From Brachypodium distachyon (Eukaryota; Streptophyta; Magnoliopsida; Poales; Poaceae): a DNA stretch of 64,000 nucleotides. The position numbers and the translations under genes were made by a program. The stretch's first letter is position 1. Every line of letters begins with the position of its first letter. The notes beneath the pieces are model-generated. The model was not told the origin of the DNA, made no database searches, and saw only the letters and a list, made by a program, of their open reading frames with translations. The DNA lies in NCBI RefSeq assembly GCF_000005505.3, contig NC_016134.3:43552650-43616649 (forward strand), read 5' to 3'. This document shows, piece by piece, positions 57,514 through 64,000 of the stretch.

Positions 57514-59440
57514 ATGGGGAGCTTGAGCCTGGTGACGATGATGCGTGGGGCATGGCTGGCAGTGCGGCACTCGGTGGTGGTGCCGGCGCTGCAGGTCGCC
57601 GTGTACCTTTGCGCCGCCATGTCGCTCATGCTCTTCGTCGAGCGCCTCTACATGGGGCTCGTCGTTGCAGGGCTGTGGCTCCGGCGCCGCTGCAACCGCC
57701 GCCTGAACTCCGCCGCAGACGAAGACGATGACAAGAAGCTGATCATGGCGGATTCCGACGACCTGGAGTCCACCGGCGCAGACCGGCCCATGGTCCTCGT
57801 GCAGATCCCCATGTTCAACGAGAAACAGGTCAGTACTGCTAACTCCACACAACGGCTAGAGCAGTAAATGCAAACAGCTGCTTCTTTCTTGTATGATATG
57901 CATGACCACTCTGCTGTTAGTACTGCATGTTCGACCGATCGATCGGTCCCCATCACGTGAATTATGCATTGTCCTGCATATACTGTATGATTTTGTTTCT
58001 TCGCGTGTATACAAGGCTGTTTGATTAGGGCGTGCGTAGTATGTTGATGCTGATACCGGAAGAGGAAAAAAAAATACTACGAAAGAGTCAACTCTCTGGT
58101 AGTAGTAGCGGTCCTGATAGAATGACGACATGTAACGCGTTACTAAAATTATGTGCCAAATGCAGGTGTATCGGCTGTCGATCGGCGCGGCGTGCGGGCT
58201 GTGGTGGCCGAGCGAGAAGCTAGTGATCCAGGTGCTGGACGACTCGACGGACGGCAGCATCCGGTCGCTGGTGCAAGCCGAATGCTGGCGGTGGGCGAGC
58301 AAAGGCGTCCACATCCAGTACGAGAACCGGAGCAACCGGAGCGGCTACAAGGCCGGCGCCATGCGTGAGGGCCTCAAGAAGCACTACGCCAGGGGGTGCG
58401 AGTTCGTGGCCGTCTTCGACGCCGACTTCCAGCCCGACGCCAACTTCCTCCGCCGCACCGTGCCACTCCTCCAGACCGACCCGGGCGTGGCCCTCGTGCA
58501 GGCCCGGTGGCGGTTCGTCAATGCCGACGAGTGCATCCTCACCAGGATCCAGGAGATGTCCCTCGACTACCACTTCTCCGTCGAGCAGGAGGTGGGCTCT
58601 GCCTGCCACGCCTTCTTCGGCTTCAACGGGACTGCCGGGGTGTGGCGGGTCCAGGCCCTGGCCGATGCCGGTGGTTGGAAGGACCGGACCACCGTGGAGG
58701 ACATGGACCTTGCCGTCAGGGCCAGCTTAAGGGGCTGGAGGTTTGTCTATGTAGGAGATGTTCAGGTCAGGAATGAGCTGCCCAGCACCTTCAAGGCTTA
58801 CAGGTACCAGCAGCACAGGTGGTCTTGTGGTCCGGCAAACCTGATGAGGAAGATGTTCAGGGAGATCGTGGTCAGCAGGCAGGTGTCGGCATGGAAGAAG
58901 CTGCACCTCCTCTATGGCTTCTTCTTCGTCAGGAAGGTGGTGGCGCACCTTGTCACCTTCCTCTTCTACTGTGTTGTCATCCCAGCATGCGTGCTGGTGC
59001 AAGGGGACGTGCGCCTGCCAAAGTATGTGGCAATGTATGTCCCCGCCGTCATCACCCTGCTCAACGCCGCCTGCACCCCTAGGTCATGGCACCTGCTCGT
59101 CTTCTGGATCCTCTTTGAGAACGTCATGTCCATGCACCGCTCCAAGGCCACCATCATCGGCCTCATGGAGGCCAGCCGCGCCAATGAGTGGGTCGTCACC
59201 GAGAAGCTCGGCTCGTCATCTACTACTGTCACTGCAACGACAACCACCGCCGCCGCCAAGGGGAAGAAGAAGAGGGATCAAAACCAAAGTTTCCATGCTG
59301 CGGAGATCCTCATGGGCCTCTGCATGCTCTACTGTGCCATCTACGACATCATCTTCGGTCACGATCACTTCTATGTCTACCTTCTCATGCAATCCGCTGC
59401 CGCCTTCATCATCGGATTTGGCTATGTTGGGACTCAATAA
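57514..59440 (+). CDS. Cellulose synthase-like A (CSLA) glucomannan 4-beta-mannosyltransferase, 2 exons
   Basis: Exons 57514-57828 and 58166-59440 give 529 aa, normal for CSLA. It is a Golgi GT2 enzyme that would polymerise mannose (and glucose) from GDP-sugars into mannan. An N-terminal membrane helix (about 20-55) is followed by the catalytic domain: VQIPMFNE, DDSTDGS (130-136), FDADFQPD (Asp190/Asp192), TVEDMDL (281-287) and QQHRW (320-324). This is the full D, DxD, ED, QxxRW set. Four or more hydrophobic segments follow from about residue 355. The region between helices 4 and 5 has a Thr/Ala run and KGKKKRDQ. Only one intron interrupts the gene, fewer than I recall for most CSLA genes. 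Which CSLA member it is cannot be assigned. Confidence 0.93.
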
Positions 59441-59599
59441 TTAGTCACATACTACAAGCTAGCTAATATGTTGGCTTGTATTCCATCTATATAGTTTGTT
59501 TCAGGACATTTTTTTTTTATCTTCGGCAGTTACTGTTGGTACATATGGCTCATATTCAGAAATTCGCTTGTACAGAAAGACAAAATGATTGCTTAACAA

Positions 59600-59846
59600 T
59601 GGAAGATGATTAGAAAAAAGATCGGGCTATAGGTTTGGAACTTGGAAGTAAAACTTTCAGATTGATATGAATAACATGGGAAAGCAAATTTCACTCAACC
59701 ATGGCAGGCATCGTACACTTCCTATATATATGATATGAATGACACAACTTCTTAGAATGTTGCAGAGGGAAGACTAACAGTGGAAGATGATTAGAAAAAA
59801 GATAGGGCTATAGGTTTGGAACTTGGAAGTAAAACTTTCAGATTGA
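59600..59846. repeat. Direct duplication of 66 bp in the HisRS 3' flank
   Basis: 59600-59665 and 59781-59846 are identical except for one base (GATCGGG against GATAGGG), separated by 115 bp. The second copy ends 8 bp beyond the HisRS stop codon; both lie in the convergent spacer with CSLA. Confidence 0.9.
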
Positions 59847-59853
59847 CTAACAG

Positions 59854-62800
59854 TTACTGCAACTCGCCTGCGCTGACCTCAAATTCTTCTCTGGTTGATA
59901 GTATCTTCACACGGACCATGCCTCGTTCCCACTCAGATTTGCCAACCAAAATCAGCCTGCTAGCATTTATCCTCTCTGCATGTTTGAACACCCTGCAGGC
60001 ACAGTAGTAAAAAGCAATTACAGATAACAATATGGTAGCTGCAAGAACAGAATTCAATACGAAGTTTATAAAGAAATTTACGGAAGTTCTAAAAAAACTA
60101 CTGAAAGTTATACCATTTAAGACGCTTGTCTTCTACAAGATCTACAGATCTGCCTTTCTTTCGCAGAGAGGATGCAACACTAGATGCTGGTTCTTCAAGA
60201 TCCTCATCCAATGGGAAGACAATATCATCTATCTGACGTGATAGATCAGGCAGAAGACCCTTTTCTTTCAGCAGCTGACAGAATGTGAACATAGAGTTAG
60301 TGTTGCTGCCACTCAAACTGTGTCACAAATTCACACCTGCATGAAAGAACGGCATGGACTTATGCACCCAGTACTAGACACATAAGCTCATACTCAGCTT
60401 AATCAATTCTAGCCTGGCTTGTGCTATTCTGAACTTCTGAATTAGCACGCGTTTCTCGTATCTGTATTAAAATACTAATCCAAAAGGAACTTAAATTTGG
60501 ACCAAACAATTTGCTTCACTCAACACAGAAAATAGAACCAGAGAAGGGATAAAACATATCATACTTCAACTATAACAGCATCTCCAAATCCAAAGCCACA
60601 GGCTGGTACATCTTCACTTCCAAATGTTGAAAGTAGCTTATCATACCTTCCCCCACCACAAATTGCTCTCAGTTCCCCTTCTCTATCGAAAGCCTGTAAA
60701 CAAGCATCAAGAGAGTTCAGCATGAAACAAGGGTTGGTAACAAGAGAAAAATGGATGCCATAACAACATAAGTTATATGATTAGGACATCAATGTTAATA
60801 AACTTGTAACCTGCCATTTGCATTTACCTAACATGCTAGGACCATAATTTACAATACTCCCCAATTAATATGGAACCGAGGGAGTAACTAACTTGAGGAG
60901 CTAAAAACTACAATTCTACGTAAAATGAAACATAATCTCACAAAGAATTCTATGTAACTACAGAGCTTCCTGTTTCAAATATTGTTTTGTAAAATTGAAT
61001 CATCATCATTTGTTGAAGATCAAGGATATATCATCAATGAAATATATCTCGTATAATTTGCTGATATAGATACTTTTGCTGCTTCTTAGCAGGCCTGCAA
61101 ATTGTTGAACACAAAGATGCTATGATTTTTTTTAATTAAGAGATGCATCAACAACAACCTCGAAAACAACCCCTGTGTAGTATGCAAGGCCACGAACAAC
61201 AGATGCATCGAAACAGATCCAATCAGCGTAACCATATTGCTCAGCAAATGAGAAGAGCTTCTTCAAGTCAGAAACAGCTTCAACACCAGGGCCTAGCACC
61301 TCTGCATGGGAGTATCAAGATATGAGACATGAACAGTGGGCCAGCTTGCTTCTCTCAGAGGATTCCACGATGGACTTTCCTTTCTTTTCTCAAAACATAG
61401 GCAAATAGGAATGACTTAAAGTTTGGACAGTATAAAGCCATGTTGAATACTAAAGCCAGAAGAAAACCTTCAAGTTTGGATAGTGACTTGAGAGAAAGCA
61501 CTTCAATGATACCCTGTACAGCTTCAGACGACAGTCCAGTCGTAATTAGTTCCTTCTCAATATCTTCTCTACTCAGTTTTCCCAACTGCATAATTATAAA
61601 ATCATGATGCAAGATAGGCACAGTACCAACATGAAGATAGCAAGAATTAATTACATAAACAACCAGGGGGGAATCGACCATGTGGCATGTATTAGCTACA
61701 AAGTTCCGTCTAATACAAAAACACTCAATTAAGTCCAGAAAAATATCTAATTGCCTGAGTATGAATTTGTTTTTTAGCTGTGGCATACCAAGAAAGGCAG
61801 CTGACTCATGTATTCTCATTGGAGCAAACTCCCAAATCACATCGTTATTCAAATTGTTTTGATGAATGCAGAATGCAATGGATGATAGTTATCCTAGAAC
61901 AGCAGGCCCTACAGGAAACCACTGCTGTGGATGTCTCATACTTCATTAAACAATCTTTCAGAGAAAATGTCACCCATATTTTTTCAACACCCTCTGAACA
62001 TTTTATAAAGTGTTGGTCCACGGATCAGAGTTCATGGATCAATTTGTAATGAGCTCAACAAGAGATCCTATTAGGCTCGTACTTCTATTTGAAATTTAAC
62101 GCTGTTAACCTGCCAGCTACGAAGCTTCAAAAATAGTACAATGGACATGAAGACATCATTGTACAACAATCAGATTTCAAAAGGTAAATATTCATTAGCA
62201 GAATTTGGACATACTTTATCAACAATAACACAAACTTGAGTAAACAAGTGTTCTGGTATGGAGTACATATTCAACACAGCCTGAAGAACCTGGAGAAAAC
62301 AGGGAATAGTCAGGCACACAACAGAGCTGCTAATAAAACATGCAGGGATTGAAGTAGTTATCAAGTGGCAGCCACAGGAACATTTGGGTTACACAATGGA
62401 GTTCCACCTCGTGAAATATAAAAGTGAAAAAGATACCAGTTTGTTCATTTTTCCATTACGCAAATCAACATGATAATGTATTAACTATGACAAATGGAAT
62501 ATTTAACCTTTAAAATAAATGGAATATTGACACAATTTGTTTACTTTTAGAGGACAAATGGAGGTAGATAAACTAAACCATAGACATAACTTTTTTGTTT
62601 GGAAACAACATTTGAGGATGGAAAGGTGAACTATATGAACAAAGAGTGATAGGTCACCTTTCGGCTGGACAGTCTGATCCCCACATCTGAGGATGTAATT
62701 CCAAGACGTTGAAACAAGAGAACAACAGCTTGAAGAAGTTCAGCCTCGGCCTGATTTTGAACAATGAGAAATCAATTGTGAATCATACAAGGTGCACACG

Positions 62801-63641
62801 ATTGTAGCACATCAGCATCTTGAGTTGGTAAATTACATCAGGGGCTGCCAGAACGGACATACCCGAACTTTAGGCATACCAAAGATATCCATGTTCCATT
62901 GATAATGCTCACGCCGTCTTCCTCTTGTCATGCGTTCATATCGCCAGCATTGTCCTATAGTAAACCATTTCAGTGGAAGGGAGACTGATTTTCTAGACAG
63001 AAGAAAGGTAGGCGAAAATCAAACACTGGCGCAAAATTGGAAAAGGAAATTGAGTGAACTGAGATCGATATCTATCTTAGGTTGGGGGAACCAAACAAAT
63101 CAGATGGAGAAACATAAACATATATACCCTTGCTTGATGACTAGGCGTGCGAGGGAAGGGGTGATTTCGGGTCTGAGAACAACACGGCGGCCCCCTTTAT
63201 CCTCAAAGTTATACAGCTGCAGAACAGCCCAACCATCTCTAAGTAACAATGACATTGCATCGCATTGCATTGAGTATTTGAGGGTCCCGTTTAGGTTACC
63301 TGCTGCGTGATCTCCTCCCCGGCCTTGCGGATGAAGAGCGCCTCGGACTCCAGCACGGGGAAGTCCACTTCCTCGAAGGCCATCAAGCGGGACACCTCTC
63401 TGAAGTTGTCGAAGAGCCAGGTGCGGAGGCGCATGTCCTCCGGGGGAAAGTCCCTGGTACCCCGCGGCGGGTTCAACTCCACCACCCCCACGGAAGAAGC
63501 AGAAGAAGAAGAAGAAGAGTCTCCATGGGTCAGCACCGAGGAAGAAGACGAGGAGGAGGAGACGCAGAGGAGGCGGCGGGCGGGTCGAAGCGGGCGGAGC
63601 AGGAGGAGGTGGCGAAGCGACGCCGACGACGCGGACGCCAT
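59854..63641 (-). CDS. Histidyl-tRNA synthetase, organellar (chloroplast/mitochondrion), 10 exons
   Basis: Exons 63641-63300, 63216-63128, 62992-62863, 62750-62658, 62289-62215, 61585-61468, 61301-61159, 60693-60565, 60274-60114 and 59992-59854 all keep frame and give 472 aa. The first 50 residues are Ser/Arg/Leu-rich without acidic residues until Asp41, fitting an organellar transit peptide. The class II core then runs: [16 protein letters not shown] (motif 1 region), [33 protein letters not shown] (motif 2), [13 protein letters not shown] (histidine-binding HisA), [12 protein letters not shown] (HisB), and a C-terminal anticodon-binding domain (DIVFPLDED to the end). It is bacterial in type. 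It charges tRNA-His. It shares a 118-bp divergent promoter with the gene at 63760. Confidence 0.95.
60857..60884. mobile_element. Relic of a Stowaway MITE in a HisRS intron
   Basis: 28 bp, CTCCCCAATTAATATGG... to GAGGGAG, with TA on both sides. Looks like the two ends of a Stowaway element after loss of the interior. Within the intron between 61158 and 60694. Confidence 0.45.
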
Positions 63642-63759
63642 TCACTCCCGGCGGATTGGGGGTTCGTCCAAGCCAGGAGATGAGATAACAGTAGGAGGTT
63701 TTGTTCTGGGCCTGCCTCTCCGGCCCATTAAAGGCCCGAAACAGAAAAGCCGAGGGTAA
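63642..63759. promoter_or_regulatory. Bidirectional promoter with site II elements
   Basis: 118 bp between the divergent start codons of HisRS and the gene at 63760. It contains TGGGCC (63707-63712), GGCCCA (63722-63727) and GGCCC (63733-63737), and no TATA box. Site II (TGGGCY) motifs bind TCP factors and are known to be enriched in nuclear genes for mitochondrial and other organellar proteins. Confidence 0.7.
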
Positions 63760-64000
63760 ATGTCGGCGGCGAGAAAGCTCCTCCTCCTTCCCCTGCTCGC
63801 CGCCGGCCGCAGATCCGTCCGCCCCTCGCAGCCTCTTCTCTTCCGGCGGTAAGTAACCACCTGTCCCAACGCACTGAAGATCCGAGACTGACACCATCTC
63901 TCTCAGCTCCTACTCTGCCGACAAGGCCGGAGAAAGCGCCAATCGCGGAAAGAGGTCGCCGGTACGGAGGGTCCTGTCGATTGGTGTCATCAGCCTCGCT
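63760..64000 (+). CDS. Probable organelle-targeted protein, first two exons (runs off the window)
   Basis: Exon 1 63760-63848 (ends CGGCG|GTAAGT) and exon 2 from 63907 (after CTCTCTCAG) keep frame to the window edge. The visible 61 residues start MSAARKLLLLPLLAAGRRSV, rich in Arg, Leu and Ser with few acidic residues, like a mitochondrial presequence. The stretch VRRVLSIGVISLA at the edge looks like the start of a hydrophobic segment. This is reminiscent of plant small mitochondrial membrane proteins (a COA1-like cytochrome-oxidase assembly factor is one guess), but too little is visible to name it. Confidence 0.7.

Noticed and set aside
62863..62992. Apparent frameshift between HisRS exons 2 and 3
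   Set aside because: It arose from using the AG at 62955. The acceptor CTGTCTAG before 62992 restores frame and supplies [19 protein letters not shown], so the gene is intact.
1..64000. CRISPR arrays, bacterial operons, tRNA or rRNA genes
   Set aside because: No regularly spaced repeats, no Shine-Dalgarno-led gene strings, and no cloverleaf I could recognise by eye. The gene structures are spliced and eukaryotic. A tRNAscan run could still find a missed tRNA.

Overview
This is plant nuclear DNA, almost certainly from a grass. GC-rich coding exons (poly-Ala/Ser/Gly/His runs) alternate with AT-richer introns and spacers. Stowaway-type MITEs (CTCCCTCCGT ends, TA target duplications) and Tourist-type MITEs (TTA/TAA duplications) are scattered through spacers and an intron. 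Fourteen genes in 64 kb suggests a compact genome such as Brachypodium rather than wheat or barley. The species is inference only. The cluster around the LPA1-type gene resembles what I recall of distal rice chromosome 2, but I could not check synteny.

Layout in order: AHL AT-hook DNA-binding protein (-, 251-1171); cyclophilin (+, 5422-5949); class 3 lipase (-, 7 exons, 7079-10035); BAHD acyltransferase (+, 10766-12139); PR-1/CAP secreted protein (-, 12546-13118); kinase-like protein lacking catalytic motifs (+, 15173-16357); group IX ERF with a CMIX-1 motif (-, 21136-22110); small ERF of the ERF095-098 type (+, 33949-34338); LPA1-type P-loop protein (+, 7 exons, 38706-42661); ABCF1/GCN20-type ABC protein (-, 5 exons, 44711-48177); RAX-type R2R3-MYB (+, 2 exons, 51798-52800); CSLA glucomannan synthase (+, 2 exons, 57514-59440); organellar histidyl-tRNA synthetase (-, 10 exons, 59854-63641); and the first two exons of a probable organelle-targeted protein (+, from 63760). 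All multi-exon models were joined by hand. Every junction keeps frame, and the ABCF1 model gives 595 codons.

The long spacers (16.4-21.1, 22.5-33.9, 34.4-38.7, 48.2-51.8 and 52.8-57.5 kb) carry the mobile DNA: a 1.3-kb miniature LTR element with a perfect AAGAC target duplication, an 800-bp solo LTR with a TTTCT duplication, a Pack-MULE-like element with about 120-bp terminal inverted repeats and gene-like cargo, at least two further long-inverted-repeat elements, and several MITEs.

I see no operon-like or defence-island system. The genes are independent plant loci. The most notable items are: an AHL gene whose conserved initiator Met codon reads CTG in strong Kozak context; a PR-1 protein that has lost the GHYTQ-motif histidine but keeps a CAPE-like C-terminal peptide; a kinase fold without catalytic residues; a 118-bp bidirectional promoter with site II elements; and two G-box-bearing inverted repeats.
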